Positions 42,231-53,168 of a DNA stretch of 64,000 nucleotides are shown here, piece after piece. This DNA comes from Narthecium ossifragum (taxonomy: Eukaryota; Streptophyta; Magnoliopsida; Dioscoreales; Nartheciaceae). The notes beneath the pieces were generated by a model. That model saw only the letters and a program-made list of their open reading frames with translations, did not search any database and had not been told where the DNA came from. Location of the stretch: assembly GCA_963920575.1 (NCBI GenBank), contig OY986964.1, forward strand, positions 15,365,460 to 15,429,459. The letters are read 5' to 3'. A program made the translations under genes and the position numbers. Each line of letters begins with the position of its first letter. The first letter of the stretch is position 1.

Positions 42231-43850
42231 CACACGTAAGCCTAAGTAAAGAACATAGGTAATTAAGTGATTTACATGTCCTGGTCAGGTTATAACCATG
42301 GTTAAGTTAGTTAGGCTAACGGAGGTTGACGGAGGGGCAGATTAACCATTTTCTCAAGTTTTGAGGGGTACATGTGTAAAATCAAACTATTGAGGGGTAT
42401 GTTTGATATTTAAGAAGTTTTTAGGTATTAATAAGTAAAAATCCCTAAAATGTAACCTTTGTCTATAAATGAAGATATCCTCACAACACATTGCCTTGAG
42501 GCATTTCCTTTACATGGAAGCAGAGCCAATTAGTTAACCACTAACTAATCCTCTTTTTTTTCCATGGCCGAGTCCAACTCTTCTCTGCTTCCGCTCAATA
42601 CGATGGTTCACATGGTGACCATCAAACTCACTCCCACAAATTGTCTCTTGTGGCGTCGTCAATTTGTTTCCTTGGTTGAAAGCCAGGATCTTATGGGTTA
42701 TTTGGATGGGTCTTTGTCGGCACCTGATGCTCAAGTTCATACTGGCAATGATCTTGTTCATAATCCAGCCTACAAGACTTGGTGCACGCAGGACAAAACT
42801 TTACTCAGCCCTTTATGTCTCTCTCAGAGAGGAATGTATGGCTGAATTTGTCAACTGCACAACTGCTCGTGATGCATGGCTGGCTCTTGAAGTCTCATTT
42901 TCTCAGAGTAAAAAGATCAGAGAACTCTAACTAAAAGATGAACCCCAGCTGATGCAGCGAGGCTCTCATGGCGTTGCTGAATATGCGCGCTCCTTTTGAT
43001 CACTATGTGATCAGCTTAGTGCTATTGACAAATTTGTTGATGACACGGATAAGGTCCATTGGTTTCTCCTTGGACTTGGTTCTGATTTTAAAATCTTTTC
43101 CACCTCCATGTTGTCTCAATTGCCGCTGCCCACTTTTGCAAATCTAGTTCCAAAAGCTCTCAGTCATGAGCTTTTTTCTTGGTTGATTCCCAGGGATTCC
43201 TCTTCCCAAACGGCTATGATTGTCCAATGAGGTTCCTCTTTTGATCGGTTCAAACTAGTTTCTTCCTTGCCATTATCAGAACTCTTCTAATACCTCTGGA
43301 ACCACTTGCCAATGGTGTGGCAAAGAGCGGCACACTGCCAAGAAATGCCACAAATTTGGCAAACTATTGAAGAAAGCTAAGGCTGAAGGTCTGATTGAAG
43401 CTTTTGCTACTACTTCTCTTGATGATTCTCAAGATACCGAGTGGTACACGGACACGGGTGCGACATTGCATATGACCAATGATGGTGCAGCTCTTGACAA
43501 ATCTGTCCCGTATACAGGTAATCTACGGGTTGCTATGGGTAATGGTCAATCTTTGCCAATTTCTCATATTGGTTCCATCTCCTCTCTTGTTTCTTCTCAT
43601 CCTTTAAAAATGTGGGATGTTCTTCTTGTTCCTCACATTACTAAAAATCTCTTGTCGATTAGTAAGTTAACTCATGAGAACAACTGTTCAGTAATTTTCT
43701 TTTCTTCTAGTTTTACCATTCATGATCTAGCAACAAGAATGGTGGTGGGAGTTGAGAAAGAACTCTATATCCTTGACCGTGGCCATGCAAGTTTTTTGTC
43801 TTGTCTTTCCCTATGTACTTCTCATGCACCTTCTGTCATTTGACATGCAC
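42231..43850 (+). pseudogene. Ty1/copia element fragment: possible LTR, gag and protease
   Basis: The gag N-terminus at 42564 (MAESNSSLLPLNTMVHMVTI, then KLTPTNCLLWRRQFVSLVES) is the copia-type gag start seen in Tork/Retrofit-type elements. The frame shifts near 42820 (CMAEFVNCTTARDAWLALEV) and has stops near 42928, 42999 and 43228. The zinc knuckle CQWCGKERHTAKKC (about 43312) is intact. The protease reads TEWYTDTGATLHMTND (active site D-T-G-A), and the gag-pre-integrase segment ends ELYILDRG before similarity stops at 43843. TGGAAGCAGAGCC at 42515-42527 resembles the initiator-Met primer site with two changes after TTTACA, so a 5' LTR may end at 42514; its start is not clear. RT and integrase are missing. 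Confidence 0.8.
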
Positions 43851-43861
43851 GATTAGAATAA

Positions 43862-44466
43862 TAATCGCTCATGAAACGATGTCATTAACTCATACGTAAA
43901 ACGTAATTTAGAAATTTATAAACCCTTATTCAAACACTAAACTATTGGGTAGAATAGCGGTAAAATATGGGGTCGATCCACTGGGAACAATTGATTTAAA
44001 CAGCGAGATCGGAATTAAATCTCAAAACTCTAATCCTAAAGCAATGAAGGGTTTATGAGATTTTAAAACTGTTTAATTAAAACTAGATAAGAAAGCGATG
44101 GAAAATGATTAAAGTAAATCATTGATAGAAAAACCTAGGGATTACTCTACTCAAGCCACTTTAGTTTCACTTCCTATATTCTTTAGTTGTCATCTTGTCT
44201 TCTTATCTATGCATTATAAATTCACAGCTTCTTAAGGTTACATGAATCCCTAAAAGAAGGTAAGTGTTTTCCAAAGGCATATTTTATCTTCGATTAGCAT
44301 AGCTTGTCTTGGGGTAAACTAAGCACAACCTATCGTCACAAAGCATAAAATATCTCATCAGGTATTCACAAACCACATGAAAACCGTCTTATAGATCTCT
44401 ACAATCAATCACATAAATCATGTAGGCCTAAAATTACGTCAAGGAAACTCTGTTCCTTCAACTCTT
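43862..44466 (-). repeat. D-family LTR fragment (minus strand)
   Basis: It resembles the complement of the D LTR end (TAATCGCTCATGAAAC, TCGTT/AACTCA, GGTCGATCCACTGGGAA) and extends to the GGAAACTCTGTTCCTTCAACTC phrase. After that it switches to a copy of copia sequence. Internal lesions are common. Confidence 0.75.
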
Positions 44467-44486
44467 CTCTGCTTCCGCTCAATATG
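44461..44486 (+). repeat. 26-bp copy of copia gag start at a junction
   Basis: CAACTCTTCTCTGCTTCCGC followed by TCAATA equals 42578-42603 inside the copia gag start. It joins the D LTR at a shared AACTCT, so the piece looks like templated filler at a repair junction. Confidence 0.8.
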
Positions 44487-44840
44487 TATTTACCCCTACA
44501 TTCTTCATATTTTCATATATACCACTGAAAAGTTCAGATAATCTCAAAAATATCCTTTGGGTTAGTTGCCGTGGAATCCAGTGGGAATATTCCCAACGCC
44601 GTTAACGTTAGTAGGGAAAAAGACAGTTTTGCCCCTGGAGTACCGTTGCAATGATACAAACCCTTATTTAAACCCCTGCATCCTTCAAAAGTCTCATTCC
44701 TTCAAGCCCTAGGTTTCAAAATATGCTATTGTTGCCGACATCGAGCTCGCCCACGAAGTTAGATCGCCCCCACGACTCAAAATCCGTGCAAGGTCTCGCA
44801 TTTCCGGTGAAGATCCGTCGGGTTTGGGACCAACTTCTCC

Positions 44841-45392
44841 ATGGCCCTGAGGAAGAATAGCAGATGGGCATCATCCGGGTCATCTTCTCCAGCAGCTTCA
44901 TCCGGCTTTGATTGCAAGGTCATCATCTTTTGCGGTTGCAAAGAGCCATGTTCTGTTTGTATATCTGGACAAGATCACAGCAAAGGGAGGCGCTTCTATG
45001 TTTGCTCAAACTATAAGGTACATTTCGGTTGTATTGATAGCTTAATCTGATAAATTAATCAAAATTTCCATAATGAAAGTTTTTGCTTGTTTACGTTTCA
45101 GAACAAGTATGACAGGGGATGTGGCTATTTCATGTGGATTGATGGTCTGGAGCAATCATCTGTGGTCTTGAATGTTTCTGATCAGATAAGTGTATTGAAG
45201 CATCAAGTAAAAGAACTGGAGAAGTTGTTGATAAAAAGGATGGGATCGCATGAAGAAAGTCTTTCTGCATCACTGATCATCATGGAACGAGTTCATAAAT
45301 CTGCTGCAGAGATGTTTCTTTTGCTACGTGCTTTGTTTTTTGCAATTGGAACAAAGTTGATCTTAGGAATTGTATACATGTATTTCATTTGA
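44841..45392 (+). CDS. GRF-type zinc-finger protein with coiled coil and C-terminal membrane segment (2 exons)
   Basis: Exon 1 is 44841-45017 and exon 2 is 45102-45392; the intron has GT (45018) and AG (45101) and keeps the frame in phase 0, giving 155 residues. The GRF finger spans about residues 31-72: C-G-C..., C-S-V-C, GRRFYVCSNYK at the splice site, then DRGCGYFMWIDG. A coiled-coil-like ISVLKHQVKELEKLLIKRMG follows. The C-terminus MFLLLRALFFAIGTKLILGI is hydrophobic and would anchor the protein by its tail. GRF fingers bind single-stranded nucleic acid in other proteins; small plant proteins of this layout are known. Its place beside a MURA transposase, convergent with it as mudrB is with mudrA, suggests a gene carried by the transposon. 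No stop or frameshift was found. Confidence 0.8.
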
Positions 45393-45777
45393 GTATGTAC
45401 CAGGTTTCCCTTGAATATGTCTAATCAAATCAGTTTTGATCTTACAAATTGTACTCCTGTATTTCATTTGAGTCTGTAACAATTTAATTTGTAGTAACTA
45501 TGACAAAATTTTGTTACATGGTTGTGTCAAAATTTGCCCTAGATTATATATAGTCACCCTTATGCAATTCCCATGTACACAAGTTCAGTTCCAAATAAAT
45601 AGCTCTGTTGATAATACAAATACATGACTGTGTTCCAAATATAGAAGTAACTGACATACATATGTTCTAAACACAAATAGAAAAGACAAATATAGAAGTA
45701 ACTGACAATACAAATAGTTGTTCCAACACAAACAAAAATCCATCCATAGCCACTGACAATACAAATTTCCATCCATA
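45393..45777. repeat. Intergenic stretch between convergent genes with imperfect ~30-bp repeats
   Basis: Phrases TTCCAACACAAA, ACTGACAATACAAAT and AATTTCCATCCA recur between about 45600 and 45840. ORFs on the minus strand through this stretch are low-complexity Tyr/Cys/Val readings of the repeats and are not called. Confidence 0.6.
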
Positions 45778-48700
45778 CTATTCCAACACAAATTTCCATC
45801 CACTGACAACACAGATAGCTGTTCCAACACAAATACATAACTGTAACTGTGTCAATACATAGAGTATTGATTCGAAAAATTCCAAGTACTTGTCAATACA
45901 TAGTTGCAAGAATCTAGGCCAGCTGCTGTGTGCCTCCAGCCAGGCCTCATCCTGCTCCTGTGTCCATGCCTTTACCTCCTCTTGTGCCCCTACCTTGCCC
46001 TCCTCCTCTTTTGACTGCAGCTTAACTCTCGTGGCTTGGGGAGCTGTGTCATCAGGTGTATAAAGGCCCATCCCCAATCCATGAGGGGTCATTGCAGGTT
46101 GACTGTGTCAATTATGTAGCCAAAGTTTCAAATTTTATTGTCAAACTCACAAGCACTAGTAAACGATCAATTACTATACTAAGTACTTACCTATAGTACA
46201 TCTGCCCTACATCAGAATTTGTTGGCCTTCTCCCACCTCTTCCTCTTCCTCTTCCTCTTCCTCTTTCCCTGCCACCCCTAGGATCAAAACTCTCCATGGC
46301 CACACCAGCACTAGCCACCCCACCCCTAGGTCCACCTCTTCCTCTTCCTCTTCCTCCGACTCTGCCTCTGCCTCTCTCTCTACCTCTACCACCCCTGGCT
46401 CCAGCATCTCCACTGCCAGTCTCAATCCCAGATGCACCCTTGCATGAATTGTTAACATATACATAACTGTTAACATATTCATTCAACTGGTACATAAGAA
46501 ATCCATCAAAAGCTAAATGTTTACCCCTGACTTCGAGACCCTTCACCATCTTCTTCAACTCTTCCAACTAAAGGTTCCTTGCAGGTGTTCTGATGGTGGC
46601 CCCACTTCTTGCATCTTGAGCACCTATGTAGTCTTTTACTCTTTGTCCTCTCATCTGGTCCTCGGATGCGCTTCTTCTTTGGCCTGCCTCTAGGCCTCTT
46701 TGTATGGGGTGAAAGCAAGGTATAGCCAAGATCAAGCCTTTTCCACTTATCTTTATCTGCTAGTGTACTGATGAACCCTTCATAAGCTGCCATGTACCTG
46801 TATCACATCATATAGATGCAGGTCAAAGTTTGGTTATTTAATCATGGATATTGTATAGTTACTTATATATACCTTTGCAAGCTGAAGTATTCGTGGACAA
46901 AACTTTCCCAATTTGGGTTCCTTGCTTGACCTATTACTGCAGCAGCATGAAAACAAGGCATGCCTGACAGCTGCCATCTTCTACAACTGCATGTATGATT
47001 TTCAAGGTCAACCTCATTCCTATCATAAGGAGATGTCACCTTAGCTCTGGATTCACTTGCCATAACTACTGAGTAACCTCCTAAATTCCTTGAAAAATCA
47101 GTTACATACTTCCTGGCATTAGGAACCAAGTTTCCCTTCCACCTACTTGACAGCCTCCTTCGCAAATCCATTTTTGTCTTGACCTTCCTCTTCAACATGT
47201 CCACCAACCCAACACATGCCAGAAATCTCTCATTTGATACCTAGGAATTAAAGGACTCTGACAGGTTGTTACATATGTAGATATTCTTACCATTATCCTT
47301 GAAGGTGTGCCTTGACCATGTACTATTAATGGCCCCCAAATGAGCAACAACAGCTTCTCCATCTGAGTTCCCTAGGACCTCTTCTATGGCAGCAGCAAAC
47401 TCATGTTCTGTGAATTCCCTAGCAGCATTCCACACAGCAGTCTCAAAGTTATCTCCTGGAAACACCTTTCGGAAAATCTTGTAATAGTGCCTCATACATA
47501 TAATGTGTTATGCATTAGGTAGGACCACTTGTATAGCTTCTTTTATGCCTTTGTCTTGATCAGAGATGACTGTCAAGTCATCAACCCTACCATCCATAGC
47601 TACTGACAACATCTCAAAGAACCATCTCCATGCATTCCCACACTCAGATTCAACCACAGCAAAAGCAACTGGAAGCAACCCATTGTTACCATCCAAAGTT
47701 GTAGCTGCCATTAGCTGACCCAGATACCTACCCTTCAGATGGGTTGAGTCAACACCCAAAACAGGCCTGCATCCTGCAATGAACCTATCCATGCATGCTT
47801 TGAAACAACAGAAGAATCTCTCAAAGGTATGATCTGGGCCCTCTGTATACTCAATCACACTTCCAGGGTTTCTCACAAGCAGCTCCTCTCTCAAACTAGG
47901 AACATCATTGAAAGAATCATCTATATTACCCTGTACCTGTTTATATGCAGGCTCTTTGCCCCTCCAACACTTCATATATGACACTCTGACTTGATACTTA
48001 TCCCACATGAGCTTCCTTATGTCCCTATGTCTCACCTTTGAATTATCTTCCATCAACTGGGTAATCTTACTCGAAATCCATGTTGAAGTGGCCATCTCCC
48101 CTCCAGCTGCATTGCGGCCAAAACATGTGTGATCCCCCTCATTGTCTTCACCTCAAATGTCTTCCCATCATAAAGTCTTGATGCATGAATCCTCCAGATG
48201 CAGTCAAGATCTCTGCATGTGATAGTCACCCTGCTCTTGTCACTCTTCAGGATAAAGAACTCATAGTTATGCTTGATGGAATGCTGCCTAAGTGCAAGCC
48301 TGAGTTGGTCTACATCTTTGAACTTAGAACCCACATTTATATTGGGATCTTCCATGTGAACATTGGCCATGACCCCTTCATACTTAGGCACATAATTAAT
48401 GTTATCCTCATACATATACACATCATCTTCATCTTCCTCACTGTCCCTGCATGGGTGGTAGTCACTATCATCAGGAACATAGTCTGCCTCATCTTGGGTG
48501 CCATCTGGATCCATAGTCAATGGGTTTGCATTAGGTCGCCCAGGCCTAAAGTCCACGTCTTCTTCCCAGTCTTCTTCAAAATCATCTACATAAGCTTCCC
48601 CTGACCCATAACAGTCACTAAAGAAGCTTGCAAACTCAGTCACTGTAGCCATTGACTTAGCCTTTGCCTTAGCACCAGTTTTGCATTCTGCTCTTACTTC

Positions 48701-49045
48701 TGCATTGCATTCTGCTCTTACTTCTGCTATAGCCTTGCCCTTAGTTGTGCCATGTGCTTGACCAACTGATTTACCATTTCCTTCACTTTGTACACTAGCA
48801 TTTGTTGTTACCCCTATACTTGCCTCTGTTGTACCCTCTACAGTAGCCTCTGAAGTAACACCTACCCTGGCCTCTGAGGTAGCACCCACACTGACATCTA
48901 CCATGGCCTCTGTAGTGGCACTAGCTGTAGCCCTTGCACTGCTATACAAATCACTTGCTTGGCCAGTCTCTACATACAATTCCACAACCTTCTTCGAGTA
49001 GATCTCATGAAGCTGAATCATTCCTTTGTAGTCTTCATCATTGTG
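45778..49045 (-). pseudogene. MURA-type transposase of the Mutator-like element (broken)
   Basis: Exons on the minus strand, each bounded by GT-AG, are about 49045-46873, 46797-46525, 46438-46191 and 46102-45778. The first holds MIQLHEIYSKKVVELYVE, a repetitive Thr/Ala/Glu segment, and an acidic region. Next comes the Mutator DNA-binding domain (FKDVDQLRLALRQHSIKHNY, CRDLDCIWRIHAS), then the DDE core (PVLGVDSTHLKGRYLGQL; DLTVISDQDKGIKEAIQ). A SWIM finger (CSCRRWQLSGMPCFH) follows. The second exon has a CCHC knuckle (CSRCKKWGHHQNTC) and the third is RGG-rich. Three lesions are visible: a one-base frameshift in a G run near 48135-48139 just before HTCFGRN, a TAA (47508-47510) after VVLPNA, and a TAG (47241-47243) after SESFNS. 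The 5' end is cut off by insertions. Confidence 0.88.
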
Positions 49046-49199
49046 AATTTGATGATAATGTTAGTCCTAATAGTGTTTTGATGATGTTTTGATGATGCCA
49101 ATATGCTCCTAAATGTTAAAATATATATGTGATAAAATGTATGTTGAAAACAAGCTTTAACTTTCAAATTTGAGCTATTGTTGAGTTGACGGTCGTTGC

Positions 49200-49350
49200 G
49201 TTGATGCATTCGTGGGACTGGCGGATGCATCCATGGATCAACCGTGAGGACTGGTGGATGCATCCGTGGATCAATCATGAAGACTGGCGGATGCATCCGT
49301 GGGACTGGCGGATGCATCCGTGGGACTGGTGGATGCATCCGTGGATCGAC
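49200..49350 (+). repeat. GGATGCATCCGTGG short tandem repeat
   Basis: Units of 18-30 bp built on (A/T)GGCGGATGCATCCGTGGGACT or GTGGATCAA occur five or six times. GGATGCATCC is itself a palindrome. It appears to be a species-specific change of the GATCGACC array in the C LTR. Confidence 0.8.
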
Positions 49351-49939
49351 CGTGGAGCATTTATTAAGAAAAGTGAAGAAGCGACGGTCGATCAGAGCAT
49401 CGACCATAGGAAGCCTTTTTCTTCACAGAGCCTGACGGACGATGTAACGGTCGATGTCACGGTCGATCGTGAGGCGTGACGGACGATTCATGGATCGACC
49501 GTGGCTAAAAAAGGCTGAGTTTTGGTACATGACGGATGATGCATGGATCCACCGTCAGCCATGAAACTAGCCGTTAAAGAGTCGTTGCAGAAACAGAAAA
49601 TAGTCGTTGGAAGCTAGTTTTTGAGGCCCTAAAGCTCAAGTACATATGAGAAGATACAGCAAACTTGGTGTAAGACTAAGGGAGATATTAGTTTACATTG
49701 TAACAAGTTTTAGTCTTCTTTTGAGAGCTTAAACCTTTGTAAACCTACTTCAAGTTGTGAAGTAGACTTTGTGAGAAATCTCCAAGAGTTGCTTGGAGTG
49801 ATTTGTAAGGTTCTCAAGCACCCGTAAGCTTGGCGGGAAAACTTATAAGGAATGATTACAAGTAGTGGAACCTCAAGGAGGCCCTTGAGAGAGTGGACGT
49901 AGGCAAAGTTTGTCGAACCACTATAAAATCTGGTGCAAG

Positions 49940-50298
49940 TGTAACACCCCGGCCCTCCACTGGGCCCCAGCCCGCGGGCTGACCAGGATCCACCCGAGGG
50001 CCCCACCCGACACAATATTGTCCGCTTTTGGCTCACCGCAGAAATCTGGGAAAACTTCCCAGTAGGTCACCCATCCCGGGACCGCTCCAAGGCAAGCACG
50101 CTTAACCTTGGAGTTTTCTGACGGATCACTGCCAGCACGGCTTTAAAACGCGTTGTGTCTATTAAGGGCTTACTATATACTTATATCGAACCCCGGACCA
50201 TACCCAGGCGTTGTGGGATTACTTACCCGGCTACCCGACTTAGCCCCGCCCTCTATGCGCAGGCATGTTGTCCCATGGTAGACCCAGCGGGCCTCACA
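49940..50298 (-). mobile_element. Cassandra solo LTR (TRIM carrying 5S rRNA-like sequence)
   Basis: It is 359 bp. On the minus strand it starts TGTGAGGCCCGCTGGG and ends CCGGGGTGTTACA. The exact target duplication GCAAG lies on both sides (49935-49939 and 50299-50303). Its centre is 5S-like on the same strand. Cassandra elements are non-coding LTR elements of plants whose LTRs carry a 5S gene segment; only one LTR is present here. It is nested in the solo C LTR, so it is one of the latest insertions. Confidence 0.93.
50054..50140 (-). ncRNA. 5S rRNA-like segment with box A and box C (in Cassandra LTR)
   Basis: On the minus strand the segment reads GATCCGTCAGAAAACTCCAAG then GTTAAGCGTGCTTG (box A equivalent, 50093-50109) and GGGATGGGTGACC (box C equivalent, 50065-50076). 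Plant 5S rRNA has the same order, with GGATCCCATCAGAACTCC before AAGTTAAGCGTGCTTG. The 5' third is diverged, so this is not a functional 5S gene. It may retain an RNA polymerase III promoter. Confidence 0.85.
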
Positions 50299-50827
50299 GC
50301 AAGTCTCCTAACTCTTTCTTCATTACTTGCTTTATTTATTGCTTTCATATCTAAACAAGCATACTAGTCTTCTAGCTTTCTATCTTGGTTTTCATCTATT
50401 GTATTTCCGCAAAAGAATCCAATTCACCTCCCCCTTGGACCTTCAGAAAATACCTTGAATTGCTTCCAGGAAGAAGGTTTGTGATGACAATGCATAATGT
50501 TATATTTTTATCCCTTAATACTTAGTCTCCTATGCTTATTTAGTTCCTAAATACACTCATTATTCTTATATTTTGATTTAGGATGCAATTGAAGTCCTTA
50601 AGTCGAAAAGAAGCTGAAAAGAGTGCATGGATCAACTTTAAAGATTAATCTGTACCTGCTCATGAAGAACCAGATGATGTGCCATATATGGTTGGAAAGC
50701 TCTTGAAGTCTAGATTCTGGAGAATTTTATGGTTCATGATTCCGAGTTTCCTAGAGGAAGTTACAGCAATTTTAGTACCGATGACGCAGTCTGGATGGCA
50801 GAACAGTAATATGCTGGAAAGTTAGAG

Positions 50828-51170
50828 CGATCCGCCGATCGATCGGACCTTGCAAAAACGTGACAGAACATGTAGTTTTTGGCTGAACATGGTCCGATCG
50901 ATCGAACCATCCCTCCTACTGAGTCAGATCGATCCGACTCCTAGAGTTGGATCTATCGGACTCAAAAATAGCCAGAGAAGGTGGATTTTTATGCATCCGA
51001 TCGATCCAGCACTTAAAGTTCGATCGATCGGACTTGGAAATTAAAGTTGACAGAACGTATGCTTTCTAAAGGAGCGCAGTTCGATCGATCCATCCATCGA
51101 TCGGACTACAAGTTGAAGAGTTTAATGAGACTGATCGATCCAACACCCCGAGTTGGATCGATCGGACTTT
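50828..51170. repeat. GATCGATC/CGATCGAT array in the A 5' LTR
   Basis: About twelve copies of CGATCGAT(C/T) or single-mismatch forms are arranged as facing pairs: (A/C)TCGATCC..NNN..GGATCGATCGGACT. The 3' LTR has the same array at 61259-61615. Confidence 0.9.
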
Positions 51171-51227
51171 CCCCAGTGAAGAAAATCAACGATTGTGATC
51201 TAATCCGAGGTTGGATACACTTGAGGC

Positions 51228-51236
51228 TATAAATAG
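51228..51236 (+). promoter_or_regulatory. TATA box of the A 5' LTR
   Basis: TATAAATAG in the context GAGGCTATAAATAGGACTC, 60 bp after the last GATCGATC. It is likely the transcription start region of the element. Confidence 0.7.
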
Positions 51237-52134
51237 GACTCTTTCTAGGGTTTGAGGGGGGATTCTTCGACACTTTTGGTTACTCTTTCTCCTCTTTTAT
51301 ATTTTTTTCTAGGTTTTCTTTTGCTTTATGAAATCTTTTGGAGGATTGTTCTTGATGGCCCTGCGTAGCTAAATCTTGATCCTTGGTCGAGGAAACTGAA
51401 ACCTCGGAATCAATGAAACTGTGAGATCTAATTTATTTTTATTGTTCAGTTTATACATGAGTATTGGATGTTCTTCTGAGATTAAATCTTCATGATTACC
51501 TTGTTTAATTGCTAGGAGGCCTACTAGTTTATTATTCATGTTGGTCTACTGCTAGGTTTGATATCAAATCCGGAATTGTTTGATCCCTCTAATCTGCGAA
51601 GCAACTAGGATCTAATAATTTACTGCTGATCAGATCTTGTTAGATCTTAGGAAGAATATTCAACTAGATTAAATGCAACCGCTTGTGCTTGTGTTGTTTA
51701 GCTTCATCGATCTCCCTATTCTTAACGCTGCAACTAGATTAAATCTACAGCGCTTGTCCTAGGTTGTCCAGTAGTTAGGGTTGATTAGATCGCTTGTTTC
51801 TAATTAACTATGATTGAGGAGAGATTCGGATTTCATTCGGACGGTGAATACTCATGGTATAAATTGATTGATACTTGCATCTATGATCAGTTGTTGGATT
51901 CCGATGGTGGATGTTGACTCAGACCAAGGTTTGTTCTCTTGATTCAACTTGTTTCTTCGCTTTAGATTATTTCTTTATTGTTTTTCCTCATGTTTAAAAC
52001 CCCCCCATCTTTGTTCACTGAGCACAAAACTAGGCTAAACACTTTTCGTGGGATCGACTCGTACTCGCACTACTACATTTATTTTAACGAGTACTGGATT
52101 TATTTTTGAGTGCCTGCGACAGCACATCAAATTT

Positions 52135-52152
52135 TGGCGTCGTTGCCGGGGA
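52135..52152 (+). promoter_or_regulatory. Primer-binding site of element A (tRNA-Asp)
   Basis: TGGCGTCGTTGCCGGGGA is complementary to the plant tRNA-Asp 3' end with one mismatch. It lies 5 bp after the LTR end. Confidence 0.9.
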
Positions 52153-52242
52153 GTGATTCTAGTTGATTTTTGTGTTTATTGTGATCCTTATTTTCATAAA
52201 AAAAAAGAGTTATTCGAATTTTCTTGATTTCTTTTTCTCGTT

Positions 52243-53168
52243 TTGCCGGAATTCTCTGGATTGTTTATGAGTATAGCTCGATCTTTTAATCAAGGTGATT
52301 TCAAGTACGATCCAGAGATAGAAAGAACTCTGCGCAGGTTAAGGAGAGAAGCTCGGATAAATCCTGAGGAGGACGATTTAGCTCTTGACCACGTATTTAT
52401 CAGTGATTCGGAATTAGAAGAGGAAGTCATGGCCGGAAATCAGACTTTGAAAGAACTTGCAGCCCCATATTTGAATCAACAACCCTTATGCATTACATTT
52501 CCTACTTTGGATGTTGCTACTACTTTTGAATTAAAATCTGGACTAATACATCTCTTACCTACTTTTCATGGACTTGCAGGTGAGGATCCTCACAAGCATT
52601 TAAAGGAGCTTCATGTTGTGTGCACAAGTATGAAACCCATGGGGGTGACTGAAGATCAAATCAAATTGAGAGCCTTTCCATTTTCTTTGAAGGATTCGGC
52701 TAAAGATTGGCTTTATTATTTACCATCTGGGAGTATTACCACATGGAACGAGATGAAGAGGTTGTTTTTAGAGAAATATTTTCCAGCCTCAAGAGCGGCC
52801 AACATTAGGAAAGAGATCTGTGATGTAAGGCAACATAATGGAGAATCTCTACATGAATATTGGGAACATTTTAAGAAATTATGTGCAAGCTGTCCCCATC
52901 ATCAAATTAGTGAGCAATTACTTATTCAATATTTTTATGAGGGCTTACTAATCAATGACAGGAGTATGATTGATGCCGCTAGTGGAGGAGCTTTGGTGGA
53001 TAAAACACCTGAAGCCGCGAGGAACTTGATTGCAAATATGGCGGCTAATTCTTAACAATTTAATACTAGACTTGATTCTTATTCAAAACATGTTAATGAG
53101 GTAAATGTTTCATCTCTTGAACAACAGATTGCGAGTCTAACTTCTCTTGTTCGTCAAATGGCTGTAGG
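52243..53168 (+). pseudogene. Gag N-terminal and capsid part of element A (one nonsense codon)
   Basis: The frame opens at 52243; the more likely start by comparison with B is the Met at 52267 (MSIARSFNQGDFKYDPEIE). It holds RTLRRLRREAR, LCITFPTLDVATTFELKSG, FPFSLKDSAKDWLYYLPSG, FLEKYFPASRAANIRKEICD and IDAASGGALVDKTPEAARNL. A TAA at 53056-53058 interrupts it where the related element B has CAA (Gln), consistent with one C-to-T change. The frame then reads on as QFNTRLDSYSKHVNEVNVSS to the K insertion at 53169. The zinc knuckle lies after the insertion. Confidence 0.9.

Larger units (their letters stand above)
49059..50445 (+). repeat. Solo LTR of family C inside the transposase gene
   Basis: It runs TGTTAGTCCTAATAG to CCCCTTGGACCTTCA. 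It has the same TTTTGATGATGCCAATAT start and the GATCGACCGTG/CGGTCGAT palindromic middle as the LTR at 2355-3512. Flanks are GATAA (49054-49058) and GAAAA (50446-50450), a 5-bp target duplication with one change. A Cassandra LTR is nested at 49940-50298; without it the solo LTR is 1023 bp. The 5-fold GGATGCATCCGTGG-type repeat at 49200-49345 is specific to this copy. Confidence 0.88.
50482..52129 (+). repeat. 5' LTR of element A
   Basis: It is 1648 bp, TGATGACAATGCATAATG to CGACAGCACATCA. Order is terminal segment, shared U3 block (50640-50790), GATCGATC array (50828-51170), TATA box (51228-51236), transcribed leader. It is 11 bp shorter than the 3' LTR because CGGGCGTGACT (61539-61549) is absent after the CGATCGGACT phrase. 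Few other differences are visible. Confidence 0.95.

Noticed and set aside
45560..45838. Tyr/Cys/Val-rich ORF on the minus strand between GRF and MURA
   Set aside because: It reads through imperfect ~30-bp repeats and gives a low-complexity peptide; no start context or motif.
49186..49479. ORF encoding repeated W-R-M-H-P-W units
   Set aside because: It is the translation of the GGATGCATCCGTGG tandem repeat in the solo C LTR, not a protein gene.
50054..50140. A functional 5S rRNA gene
   Set aside because: Only the central and 3' parts match, the 5' third is diverged, and it sits in a 359-bp LTR with exact target duplication, as in Cassandra elements.
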